DNA of 10,265 nt from a bacterium (GCA_027069035.1 JALXFI010000414.1:1-10265), one strand, 5' to 3'; shown: positions 1-7,000, counted from the stretch's first letter. Notes: generated by a model from the sequence alone, not told the origin. Translations and numbers: made by a program.

Positions 1-1
1 C

Positions 2-346
2 TTTGTGACTATGTATCCTGTTGAGGTTTCTCCGCTTTCGAGGAGGAATGAAAAGGATCCGTCCGTAACCGATCGTTTTGAGCTTTTTATATATGGACGG
101 GAGATGGCCAATGCATTCTCGGAACTTACCGATCCCATAGACCAGAGAGAGAGATTTGAAAAACAGGTGGAAGGCAGGGAAGAGGGCGCTTCTATGGATC
201 ATGATTTCTTAAAGGCGCTTGAATACGGCATGCCCCCTGCGGCAGGAGAGGGCATTGGGATAGACAGGCTTGTCATGCTCCTTACAGATTCGCCTTCTAT
301 AAGGGAGGTTATATTCTTTCCTCTTTTAAGAGCCGAGAAGAGGTAA
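2..346 (+). CDS. lysS: Lysyl-tRNA synthetase, class II, C-terminal fragment
   Basis: This is the 3' end of a class II lysyl-tRNA synthetase, the cytoplasmic enzyme that charges tRNA-Lys with lysine using ATP. The frame is open at the left window edge (reading FVTMYPVEVSPLSRR), so the anticodon-binding OB domain and the first part of the catalytic core lie outside. About 114 residues remain. Visible landmarks are YPVEVSPLSR, the TDRFELFIYGREMANAFSEL stretch of the active-site region, ALEYGMPPAAGEG, and motif 3 GIGIDRLVMLLTDSPSIREV, which holds the ATP-binding arginine. The C-terminus (FFPLLRAEKR) is of normal form, so the gene ends intact. It ends six bases before the lolC start, suggesting co-transcription; lysS next to lolC is a known arrangement in deltaproteobacterial-type genomes. 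The missing 5' part is only a window-edge effect. Confidence 0.96.
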   Translation, partial: FVTMYPVEVSPLSRRNEKDPSVTDRFELFIYGREMANAFSELTDPIDQRERFEKQVEGREEGASMDHDFLKALEYGMPPAAGEGIGIDRLVMLLTDSPSIREVIFFPLLRAEKR

Positions 347-352
347 AGGTAT

Positions 353-1594
353 ATGTCTTACGAGTTCTTTATAGCCCTTAGGCACTTCAAGTCAAAAAGG
401 AAAGAGAAGTTTATATCCGTTATAACGCTTATTTCCATATTCGGTGTTATGCTTGGAGTTATGGCGCTGATTGTTGTCCTTTCCGTTATGAAGGGTTTTG
501 AAAAGGATATGCGTGACAAGATATTGGGGGCCAACGCTCACCTTGTTGTGTTTAAGCTGGGCGGAGAAATAAAGGATTATAAAAGGATTATGGAAGATAT
601 AAGACATGCCCCGGATGTCAAAGGCGTAAGCCCCTTTGTTTACTCCCAGGTTATGCTTACCTCTCAGAGGAAGGCAAGCGGCGTGGTATTAAAGGGTATA
701 GACGTAGATACCGTTGGCGACGTTACCGTTTTGCCTAAGCATATTATAAAAGGCAGTATTAAGGATTTAAAAGAGGAAAAGGATGATGAGGTGCCGGGCA
801 TTATAATCGGGAGTGAGCTTGCGGATACGCTCAATGTTGAATCAGGGGATATAATAGATGTTGTTTCACCAATGGGGACTCAAACGCCCTATGGGCTCGT
901 TCCTTTAAAGGTGGGTTTCAGGGTGGTAGGCATTTTTCGTTTCGGTATGTATGAGTATGATTCAAATCTTGCATTTATCTCCCTTGAGAGCGCCCGGAGT
1001 TTTTTGGGGATGGAGGGTGGCGCAACAGGTATCGAGGTTAAGGTGGCTGATATATTCAGGGCAAAAGAGGTTGGCGGGAACATCTCTTCTATGCTCAGGT
1101 CAAGGTTTGGAGGGCTGTATATTGTTAAGGACTGGATGGAGCTAAATAGAAATCTTTTTTCAGCTCTCAAGTTGGAACGTATAACCATGTTTGTTATACT
1201 TACTCTCATTATACTTGTTGCAGCCTTTAACATTGTAGGAACCCTTATAATGGTTGTAATGGAGAAATCAAAAGAGATAGCCGTACTGATGTCGATGGGC
1301 GCAAGAAAAAAGGGGATTATGAAGATATTTATTACAGAAGGCCTGATCATTGGAAGTGTGGGGACTTTGCTTGGTATATTCGGGGCATTTGCGGCAAATA
1401 TGCTCCTGTCAAAATACCACTTCATAAAGCTTCCCAAGGATATCTACTATATCGATTCCCTTCCGGTTGTTATGGACCCGTATATCTTTCTCATTGTAGC
1501 ATTGGCGTCTCTTCTTATAAGTTTTCTTGCAACCATATATCCTTCATGGAAGGCGTCAAGGCTTAATGTGATAGAGGCGATAAGATACGAATGA
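353..1594 (+). CDS. lolC: LolC/LolE-family lipoprotein-releasing permease
   Basis: Inner-membrane subunit of the ABC exporter that extracts mature lipoproteins from the inner membrane and hands them to the periplasmic carrier LolA. The 413-residue length is typical of LolC/E. The layout is a short cytoplasmic N-terminus (MSYEFFIALRHFKSKRKEK), a first membrane helix at about 21-47, a large periplasmic MacB-like domain at about 48-270 containing the family-type stretches GVSPFVYSQVML and FRFGMYEYDSN, and then three FtsX-type membrane helices at about 276-302, 325-350 and 375-397. The cytoplasmic coupling loop EKSKEIAVLMSMGARKKGI and the tail YPSWKASRLNVIEAIRYE are classic for the family. The start ATG has GAGG (339-342) and AAAGG (345-349) upstream. 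Its last bases overlap lolD by ATGA. Only one permease gene is present, so the complex may be a permease homodimer (LolF type) rather than a LolC-LolE heterodimer; a second copy elsewhere cannot be excluded. Confidence 0.95.
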   Translation: MSYEFFIALRHFKSKRKEKFISVITLISIFGVMLGVMALIVVLSVMKGFEKDMRDKILGANAHLVVFKLGGEIKDYKRIMEDIRHAPDVKGVSPFVYSQVMLTSQRKASGVVLKGIDVDTVGDVTVLPKHIIKGSIKDLKEEKDDEVPGIIIGSELADTLNVESGDIIDVVSPMGTQTPYGLVPLKVGFRVVGIFRFGMYEYDSNLAFISLESARSFLGMEGGATGIEVKVADIFRAKEVGGNISSMLRSRFGGLYIVKDWMELNRNLFSALKLERITMFVILTLIILVAAFNIVGTLIMVVMEKSKEIAVLMSMGARKKGIMKIFITEGLIIGSVGTLLGIFGAFAANMLLSKYHFIKLPKDIYYIDSLPVVMDPYIFLIVALASLLISFLATIYPSWKASRLNVIEAIRYE

Positions 1595-2265
1595 GTGTTG
1601 ACAGAGCTATCCTCAGAGCAGACAATCTTTACAGGAGCTTTGGTGAAATTGAGGTTCTGAAGGGTGTTTCCTTAAATGTGCATCAGGGAGACTTTATTAC
1701 AGTTGTGGGCGCGTCCGGTGCGGGGAAGAGTTCTCTCCTCCACATATTGGGCGGGCTTGACGCCCCTGATAAAGGCGATGTCCTTTATATGGATGATTCG
1801 TTGTATGGATGGAATGAAGAGAGGCGTTCTTACTACAGGAACAGAGAGATAGGTTTTGTTTTTCAGTTTTACCATATCCTCTCTGAGTTCAGCGCATTGG
1901 AAAATGTTATGATGCCGTGTTTGATTGCGGGACTTAATAAGGCGGAGGCCGAAACTATGGCCGAGTCCGTGCTTGAACAGGTCGGACTGTCCAAGAGGCT
2001 TTTGCAGCGCCCCGGAGAACTCTCAGGCGGAGAGCAGCAAAGGGTGGCTATTGCAAGGGCGCTTGTTTTATCCCCAAAGATACTCTTTGCAGATGAGCCT
2101 ACCGGAAATCTTGATGCCCGCACCGGGGATGATATCTTCAGCCTTCTTGAGGGGTTGAATAAAGAAGGGCTTACAATGATGCTGGTTACCCATAACGAGG
2201 ATTTGGCAAAAAAGTCAGGCAGAACGGTGCGTATTGCGGACGGTGTGATATTGGAAGATTTGTAG
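1591..2265 (+). CDS. lolD: LolD, ATPase of the lipoprotein-releasing ABC transporter
   Basis: Cytoplasmic ATPase that powers lipoprotein extraction by the LolC/E permease encoded just upstream. The 224 residues hold a complete ABC nucleotide-binding domain: Walker A GASGAGKS at 40-47, Q-loop glutamine at 92, signature LSGGEQQR at 144-151, Walker B ILFADEP with Asp168 and catalytic Glu169, D-loop GNLD at 172-175 and H-loop His201 (LVTHNEDLA). The sequence and length fit the LolD/MacB/FtsE group, and the permease partner decides for LolD. The start ATG overlaps the lolC stop (ATGA at 1591-1594) and has only a distant GAGG, so translation is probably coupled to lolC, which would help keep the subunits balanced. 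After its stop come 213 bases without a clear gene, so this may be a transcription-unit boundary. Confidence 0.95.
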   Translation: MSVDRAILRADNLYRSFGEIEVLKGVSLNVHQGDFITVVGASGAGKSSLLHILGGLDAPDKGDVLYMDDSLYGWNEERRSYYRNREIGFVFQFYHILSEFSALENVMMPCLIAGLNKAEAETMAESVLEQVGLSKRLLQRPGELSGGEQQRVAIARALVLSPKILFADEPTGNLDARTGDDIFSLLEGLNKEGLTMMLVTHNEDLAKKSGRTVRIADGVILEDL

Positions 2266-2292
2266 CTTTATGCTGAAGATATTCTGTAATTT

Positions 2293-2316
2293 CAAATCCC
2301 GCTATCGCGGGATTTG
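2293..2316. repeat. Palindrome A downstream of lolD
   Basis: Perfect 10-bp inverted repeat, CAAATCCCGC paired with GCGGGATTTG around a TATC loop, starting 28 bases after the lolD stop. No run of T follows the 3' arm (GGTGACAA follows), so it is not a standard intrinsic terminator on the + strand. It could still slow RNA decay behind lolD or be one copy of a dispersed palindromic repeat. It is the first of three palindromes within about 240 bases. Confidence 0.7.
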
Positions 2317-2317
2317 G

Positions 2318-2347
2318 GTGACAATTTATGGTTTACATTTTTATATT
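2318..2347 (+). promoter_or_regulatory. Possible sigma-70-type promoter for bamA-ompH
   Basis: GTGACA (2318-2323, five of six matches to TTGACA) is followed after 18 bases by TATATT (2342-2347, five of six matches to TATAAT). A second overlapping option is TTTACA at 2332-2337 with TAAATT at 2355-2360. The region is AT-rich and lies in the only gap over 200 bases between genes here, a sensible place for a promoter of bamA and the genes after it. In AT-rich DNA such matches occur by chance, so this is weak evidence. Confidence 0.25.
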
Positions 2348-2444
2348 GGGTTGATAAATTACAAAGCTAATCTTGCATGTTGATGGGGATAATTCGAGGA
2401 TAGAAGGTAATATATTTTGAAAATGCAAAGCGAGCGCGCAGTTT

Positions 2445-2460
2445 CTGTGGCTTGCCACAG
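2445..2460. repeat. Palindrome B just before bamA
   Basis: Inverted repeat CTGTGG / CCACAG with a CTTG loop. It is flanked by similar short direct sequences, AAGCGAGCG (2428-2436) on the left and AAACGAGCG (2464-2472) on the right, as if a palindromic unit with short repeated borders sat here. It covers a TTG codon at 2452 that is in frame with bamA; this position has no Shine-Dalgarno sequence, so I do not take it as the start. A small structured element or dispersed repeat is the likeliest reading. Confidence 0.55.
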
Positions 2461-2478
2461 GGTAAACGAGCGAATATA

Positions 2479-5226
2479 ATGATTGATGGCACCTTTCATT
2501 TCGAATATTCCCCGCCGCAAGCGGTGGGGATCTTCAAAATCAGATCGATTTTGTTTTTTATTCTGTTTTTTTTCGTATTGTTTGTTAAGGTGTTGCCGGC
2601 TGCTTCTAAAGCCCCTTTAAAGGTTATTGTTCTTCCTTTTGAGATCCACAGTTTGGAGGATATTTCGAAGGTAAGGGTACGTGTCCTTGATAGCCTGGCT
2701 ACGCAACTTGACGGGTTGTCTGAACTTAAAGTTGTTGATGGAAAGGTTTTAAATCGAATAGTATCGGAAAGGGGTAAAGAAACATTCACCGAGGATGAGG
2801 CCTTTTCTATTGGAGTTAAAGAAAAAACTGATTTTGTTGTTACAGGCAGCATTACAAAGATAGGTTCAAGTTTAAGTCTTGATATAAAGGTTCTCAATGT
2901 ATCTCTCGGAAGCATTGCGGGACTTGCATATATTGAGGACAGTAACGTCAATAGGCTGCTTAAGAAACTATCCTCACTTACTTCAGAGGTGAGGAAGATA
3001 GCGCTTAAAGATGCGTTGAATATAGGGAAGGAATTTGTTGAGAATAGAGAAGTTATCGGCAAGGTTGTTATTTCAGGCAATGTAAAGGTGGATTCAAGCG
3101 CTATTCTTTCCAAGATAAAGACAAAGGTTGGAGGACCTTTGTCAAAAGAACAGATACGTGAAGACATTAAGTCTATATACAATATGGGATTTTTTTCAGA
3201 TATCATTGTTGATCTTGAAGACACTGTGATAGGTAAAGAGGTCACATTTATTGTAAAGGAAAAGCCAAAGATAAGAGAGATTGAAATCGAAGGGAACAAG
3301 GAGATCAAGAAGGATAAGATCCGGGAGGTTATAACCGCCAAACCCAACACCATCCTCAAAAGGAGTGTGCTTAAACAGGATACGGAGAGGATAAAGGTTC
3401 TCTATGCCAGAGACGGCTTTTATCTTGCCAGGGTCAATTACAGGCTTGTCCCTTCAGGCGATGATACCAAGGTTGTTTTTTCAATAAAGGAAGGCAGGAA
3501 AGTAAAGATTAAGTCGATAGATTTTATAGGGAATACCGTTTTTACGGATAAGGAACTTAAAAGCGCTATAAGGACTAAAGAGGCTTCCATCTTATCCTTT
3601 ATTACAAGGAGCGGTATATTTGATGATTTTGTTTTTGACAATGACCTTAACATCATACTCGGAAAGTATTTTGATGAAGGATATATTAAAGCGGATGTTA
3701 TGTCCCCGCATATTCAGATTAGTGAGGACAAAAAATGGCTTTTTATAACGGTTAATATAAAGGAAGGGGATCGGTACAGGGTAGGCAAGGTTGATATTAA
3801 AGGGGATATGCTTAAGACAAGGATGGAACTTATGGAGATTATAGAAACCGCGCCGGACAAGGTCTTCAGTCGTTCCGTTCTTGGAAGAGACATTTCGAAA
3901 CTAACCGATCTGTATGCGGATGAAGGTTATGCCTTTGTTGATGTCCATCCTGTTACCGAGGTGAAAGATGAGAGTAAGATTGTTAATATCACTTTCGATA
4001 TAGACCAGGGCGACAAGGTAAGGCTTGAGAGGATCGATATTAATGGAAATGTAAAGACAAGGGATAAGGTTATAAGAAGGGAACTTGAAATATCCGAAGG
4101 GGAACTTTACTCTTCTACTAAATTAAGGAGAAGCAGAAGGAACCTTAACCGTCTGGGGTACTTTGATGATGTAAAGATCACATCTCAGCAAGGGAGCGCC
4201 AAGGATAAGATGCTCTTAAAGGTGGATGTTAAAGAGAGACCCACAGGGGCTTTTTCCATAGGGGCAGGATATAGCTCTGTCGATAATTTTATTGCAAGTC
4301 TCTCAATCTCTCAAAACAACCTTTTCGGCACCGGCAGAAAGCTGCGCGCAGAAGGCACTATCAGCAGTTCAAGCAAGAGGTATAATATAAGTTTTACCGA
4401 GCCATGGCTTTTTGACCGTCATATCTCCGCAGGGTTCGACCTTTTTAGAACGGACAGGGATTTTCCAAGTTTCAGCAGATTCAGCAACGGCGGGGATGTA
4501 AGACTTGGTTTTGAGGTGTTTAAGGACACCCGTTACTCGTTTACATATACATTGCAGAAGGTAAAGGTCAATGATGTGGCACCGGATGCCTCAATACTTA
4601 TCAAAGACCAGGAGGGAAACCGCCTTGAGAGCAGTGTGTTGAATGTTATAAAAAGGGATACATTAAACAGTTTTTTTGATCCTACGGAAGGCTCGCTTGA
4701 GAGTTTTTCCCTTGAGTTTGCAGGTGGTTTTCTCGGCGGCGACAATAACTTTGTTAAATATAAACTGGAGGCAGGCAAATATTTTCCTATGCCATGGAAG
4801 ACCACAGTTCACCTGAAGGGAAGACTTGGTTATATTCATGGATTTGGCAACAGGCCGATACCTATTTATGAAAGGTTCTTTCTTGGAGGTATAAACACTA
4901 TAAGGGGTTTTGAGACAAGGTCTATAGGCCCTAAAGACCCCGGCACCGATGAGGTAATAGGCGGTGATAAGGAGTGGGTGCTTAATCTTGAATATATCTT
5001 CCCGATTATAGAGAAACAAAAGGTTAAGGGGCTTATGTTTTTTGACGCCGGCAATACCTACGATGTCGGTGATTTTGATCTTGGGGATGTCAGATACGGG
5101 GCGGGTTTTGGGATAAGATGGCTTTCCCCTATGGGGTTGTTACGGCTCGAGTGGGGTTTTAATCTCAACAGGAAGGAGGATGAAAAGGCTAATCAGTTTG
5201 AATTTTCAATCGGCGGTTCGTTGTAA
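2479..5226 (+). CDS. bamA: BamA outer-membrane assembly factor with extra N-terminal FlgO/TolB-N-like domain
   Basis: Central Omp85 subunit of the BAM complex, which folds beta-barrel proteins into the outer membrane. From ATG 2479 it has 915 residues, longer than the ~800 usual in E. coli. Order: a signal peptide whose hydrophobic core (ILFFILFFFVLFV) ends near LPAAS at about 40-43; an extra domain at about 46-186 (VIVLPFEIHS, VVDGKVLNRIV, FVVTGSITKIG) resembling FlgO/TolB-N/CsgG-like folds; five POTRA domains at about 192-263, 264-341, 342-432, 433-513 and 514-589; and the 16-strand barrel at 590-915. The loop-6 motif IRGF (about 808-811) is present. The tail QFEFSIGGSL follows the beta-signal pattern but ends in Leu instead of Phe or Trp. 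The start is uncertain: TTG 2452, ATG 2479 and GTG 2524 are all in frame, none has a good Shine-Dalgarno, and GTG 2524 would give the most compact signal peptide (MGIFKIRS plus core). ompH follows 71 bases later. Confidence 0.95.
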   Translation: MIDGTFHFEYSPPQAVGIFKIRSILFFILFFFVLFVKVLPAASKAPLKVIVLPFEIHSLEDISKVRVRVLDSLATQLDGLSELKVVDGKVLNRIVSERGKETFTEDEAFSIGVKEKTDFVVTGSITKIGSSLSLDIKVLNVSLGSIAGLAYIEDSNVNRLLKKLSSLTSEVRKIALKDALNIGKEFVENREVIGKVVISGNVKVDSSAILSKIKTKVGGPLSKEQIREDIKSIYNMGFFSDIIVDLEDTVIGKEVTFIVKEKPKIREIEIEGNKEIKKDKIREVITAKPNTILKRSVLKQDTERIKVLYARDGFYLARVNYRLVPSGDDTKVVFSIKEGRKVKIKSIDFIGNTVFTDKELKSAIRTKEASILSFITRSGIFDDFVFDNDLNIILGKYFDEGYIKADVMSPHIQISEDKKWLFITVNIKEGDRYRVGKVDIKGDMLKTRMELMEIIETAPDKVFSRSVLGRDISKLTDLYADEGYAFVDVHPVTEVKDESKIVNITFDIDQGDKVRLERIDINGNVKTRDKVIRRELEISEGELYSSTKLRRSRRNLNRLGYFDDVKITSQQGSAKDKMLLKVDVKERPTGAFSIGAGYSSVDNFIASLSISQNNLFGTGRKLRAEGTISSSSKRYNISFTEPWLFDRHISAGFDLFRTDRDFPSFSRFSNGGDVRLGFEVFKDTRYSFTYTLQKVKVNDVAPDASILIKDQEGNRLESSVLNVIKRDTLNSFFDPTEGSLESFSLEFAGGFLGGDNNFVKYKLEAGKYFPMPWKTTVHLKGRLGYIHGFGNRPIPIYERFFLGGINTIRGFETRSIGPKDPGTDEVIGGDKEWVLNLEYIFPIIEKQKVKGLMFFDAGNTYDVGDFDLGDVRYGAGFGIRWLSPMGLLRLEWGFNLNRKEDEKANQFEFSIGGSL
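2509..2530. repeat. Palindrome C inside the 5' end of bamA
   Basis: Near-perfect inverted repeat with 10-base arms, TCCCCGCCGC and GCGGTGGGGA, separated by AA; the only imperfection is one G-T wobble pair. If bamA starts at ATG 2479 this palindrome encodes residues about 11-18 (FEYSPPQAVG region), just before the signal-peptide core. Its GC-rich arms stand out from the AT-rich surroundings. It could be a mobile palindromic repeat tolerated in the signal-peptide N-region, or an mRNA hairpin masking or exposing the start. Confidence 0.65.
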
Positions 5227-5281
5227 TAAAGAAACGTTTATAGAGATTTTATATATAAGAATAAAGGTTAAGAGTGCATAG

Positions 5282-5289
5282 AAGGAGGA
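5282..5289 (+). promoter_or_regulatory. Ribosome binding site fixing the ompH start
   Basis: AAGGAGGA, a strong Shine-Dalgarno sequence, lies eight bases before ATG 5298. An in-frame GTG at 5274 lies upstream of this site and would place the binding site inside the gene; it is therefore rejected as the start. Confidence 0.85.
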
Positions 5290-5297
5290 TACATATA

Positions 5298-5861
5298 ATG
5301 TTTGCTAATAATAAAGTTTATTTAAAAAGGGGTATTCAGTTTTTTACGGTGTTTTTTTGTTTGTTATCTCTTTCAACAGGTGCGTGGGGCGCTTCAAAAA
5401 AGTTTAAGATCGGTTATGTGAATCTGCAAAAGGCCCTTGATATGTCTGAGGCCGGAAAAGCGGCAAAAGAGAAATTTTCAAAAGAGGTGCAGGAAAAACG
5501 TAAGGAACTTTCCAACAGGCAGAAGGAACTTAATAAACTTAAAGAAGAACTTGACAAGCAATCTGCCGTGCTCAAAGACGAGGTCAAGAAAGAAAAGGAA
5601 AAAGAGCTTATACAGAAGGGACGGGAGTTTCAAAAACTTGTTTCGGACTCTGAAAATGGTCTAAGAAAAAGAGAGTCTGAGTTGACAAAGGAGATAATAA
5701 ATGAATTAAGGGTTATAGTGCAGGACTATGCCAAAGAAAATGGATACACGTATGTTTTTGAAAAACTTGAAGGCGGCATAATATATGCCCCTGAGGAAGA
5801 TGACATAACGGAAGTTATTTTAAAGAAATACGATGAGAGGTATAAGGCGGTTAAAAAGTAG
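5298..5861 (+). CDS. skp: OmpH/Skp-family periplasmic chaperone
   Basis: Periplasmic chaperone that holds unfolded outer-membrane proteins on their way to BamA; Skp forms a trimer with long helical arms. The 187-residue product from ATG 5298 has a signal peptide with a basic start (KVYLKR), hydrophobic core (FFTVFFCLLSL) and a cleavage site near AWG-A at about 29-32. The mature start KIGYVNLQKAL is the family hallmark (usually 'IGYVDxQ'). A highly charged coiled coil of Lys/Glu-rich heptads covers about 45-130, and the C-terminal part (YAKENGYTYVFEK, then IIYAPEEDDITEVILKKYDERY) rebuilds the body domain typical of OmpH, ending in normal length. Placement right after bamA and before lpxD is conserved in Proteobacteria and matches its role. 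I separate it from other coiled-coil proteins by this context and by the two body-domain segments. Confidence 0.93.
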   Translation: MFANNKVYLKRGIQFFTVFFCLLSLSTGAWGASKKFKIGYVNLQKALDMSEAGKAAKEKFSKEVQEKRKELSNRQKELNKLKEELDKQSAVLKDEVKKEKEKELIQKGREFQKLVSDSENGLRKRESELTKEIINELRVIVQDYAKENGYTYVFEKLEGGIIYAPEEDDITEVILKKYDERYKAVKK

Positions 5862-5884
5862 TGTAAATTATGATGAAATGTTCA

Positions 5885-5900
5885 TGCCGACTTTTCGGCA
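5885..5900. repeat. Hairpin between ompH and lpxD
   Basis: Perfect inverted repeat TGCCGA / TCGGCA with a CTTT loop, 23 bases after the ompH stop. The 3' arm is followed by CAAAGG, not by a T run, so it is not a clear intrinsic terminator. It may protect the 3' end of the upstream message or be a small palindromic repeat. Confidence 0.5.
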
Positions 5901-5909
5901 CAAAGGAAA

Positions 5910-5936
5910 TGAAAATCTGGCAGAAGGGGATTTTCA
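5910..5936. repeat. Second, weaker hairpin before lpxD
   Basis: Eight-base inverted repeat TGAAAATC / GATTTTCA around an 11-base loop. It lies 36 bases before the lpxD start. AT-rich arms make it weak; with the hairpin at 5885 it could form a tandem structure in the lpxD leader, but chance is a fair explanation. Confidence 0.3.
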
Positions 5937-5971
5937 GGTGAAAATATATATGATGCGGGAAGGATCGTATT

Positions 5972-7000
5972 GTGGAAGAAAGGCTTGAAAGGCTTGCAGA
6001 GTTTGTCGGAGGCAGTGTTGCAGGGGATGCTTCCACGCTTATTAGCGGGATTGCAGGTATAGACGAAGCAGGTGAAGGTGAGATAACCTTTCTTGCAAAT
6101 GCAAGGTATGCCTCAAAGCTGTCTTTTACACGGGCATCGGCTGTTATTGCATCTGTCGCTGTCAAAGACAAGCCGACCATTGTAACATCAAACCCCTATC
6201 TTGCCTTTGCAAAGCTGCTTGATTATTTCAACAACGGCCGTAGTGTAAAATCAGGCGTTGCGCCAACTGCATTTATATCTTCTGCGGCAGATATCGGAAG
6301 AGATGTCTCCATATATCCCAATGTATATATAAGCGACGGAGCAAGGATATATGACAGGGCGGTTTTGTACCCGGGAGTCTTTATCGGCGACGGCGTAGAG
6401 GTGGGTGAAGACACGGTGATCTACTCCAATGTGTCTGTAAGGGAAGGGTGTATAATAGGGGAAAGGGTTATAATACATTGTAATGCAGTTATAGGAAGCG
6501 ACGGGTTCGGTTTTGTAAAGGACGGCGATAAACATGTTAAGATACCTCAGGTCGGCATAGTCAGGATTGAGGATGATGTGGAGATTGGCGCCTGCGTTGC
6601 CATTGACAGGGCAACCATGGGAGAAACCGTTATAGGCAAAGGGACAAAGGTGGATAACCTTGTTCAGATTGCCCACAATGTCCGGATTGGAAGGGATTCT
6701 CTCATTATTGCACAGGTGGGTATCTCAGGCAGCGCAAGCATAGGAGAGAGGGTTACGCTTGCAGGACAGGTGGGCGTTGTAGGACACATAAGCATTGGTG
6801 ATGACTGCATGGTCGGCGGTCAGTCGGGTGTTAGAAGGAGTCTTCCAAAGGGCGGAATTTTTTCCGGTAATCCATGTATTCCTCACAACGATTCACTTAA
6901 GGTGGATTCTATACTTCCAAAATTGCCTGATATGAGGAGGAAGATAAAAGAACTTACAAAAGAGATTTCTCAGTTAAAGAAGATGTGTAAAAAGAAATAG
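5972..7000 (+). CDS. lpxD: LpxD, UDP-3-O-acylglucosamine N-acyltransferase
   Basis: Third step of lipid A synthesis: transfers a 3-hydroxyacyl chain from acyl carrier protein to the 2-amino group of UDP-3-O-acyl-glucosamine at the cytoplasmic side of the inner membrane. The 342 residues match the usual ~340. The N-terminal uridine-binding domain (about 1-95) carries GEITFLANARYASKL, ASAVI and the NPYLAFAKLLD stretch. A left-handed beta helix of hexapeptide repeats covers about 98-285, with the family signature DGFGFVKDG and catalytic His235 in VQIAHNVRIG. A charged C-terminal helix (about 315-340) is the expected trimer-capping, ACP-contacting end. Start is GTG 5972 with GGGAAGGA (5957-5964) seven bases upstream; nearby ATGs at 5950 and 5953 are in another frame. 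It opens the lipid A module, 110 bases after ompH and 61 bases before fabZ. Confidence 0.96.
   Translation: MEERLERLAEFVGGSVAGDASTLISGIAGIDEAGEGEITFLANARYASKLSFTRASAVIASVAVKDKPTIVTSNPYLAFAKLLDYFNNGRSVKSGVAPTAFISSAADIGRDVSIYPNVYISDGARIYDRAVLYPGVFIGDGVEVGEDTVIYSNVSVREGCIIGERVIIHCNAVIGSDGFGFVKDGDKHVKIPQVGIVRIEDDVEIGACVAIDRATMGETVIGKGTKVDNLVQIAHNVRIGRDSLIIAQVGISGSASIGERVTLAGQVGVVGHISIGDDCMVGGQSGVRRSLPKGGIFSGNPCIPHNDSLKVDSILPKLPDMRRKIKELTKEISQLKKMCKKK

Noticed and set aside
889..1437. Open frame of 182 codons on the minus strand opposite lolC
   Set aside because: It lies wholly opposite a confident gene, has no recognisable motif and no start signals.
2293..2316. Intrinsic terminator after lolD
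   Set aside because: The stem is good, but no T run follows on the + strand, and there is no gene on the other strand that it would serve.
2452..2478. TTG 2452 as the bamA start
   Set aside because: No Shine-Dalgarno sequence precedes it, it lies in a hairpin, and it only lengthens an already long signal-peptide N-region.
2496..3359. Long open frame of 287 codons on the minus strand opposite bamA
   Set aside because: It is a shadow of bamA: low-complexity Ser/Ile/Leu-rich translation, no family resemblance, no ribosome site, and the + strand gene is certain.
5274..5297. GTG 5274 as the ompH start
   Set aside because: The strong AAGGAGGA site is downstream of it and fits ATG 5298; the added residues (MHRRRIHI) are just the translated binding-site region.
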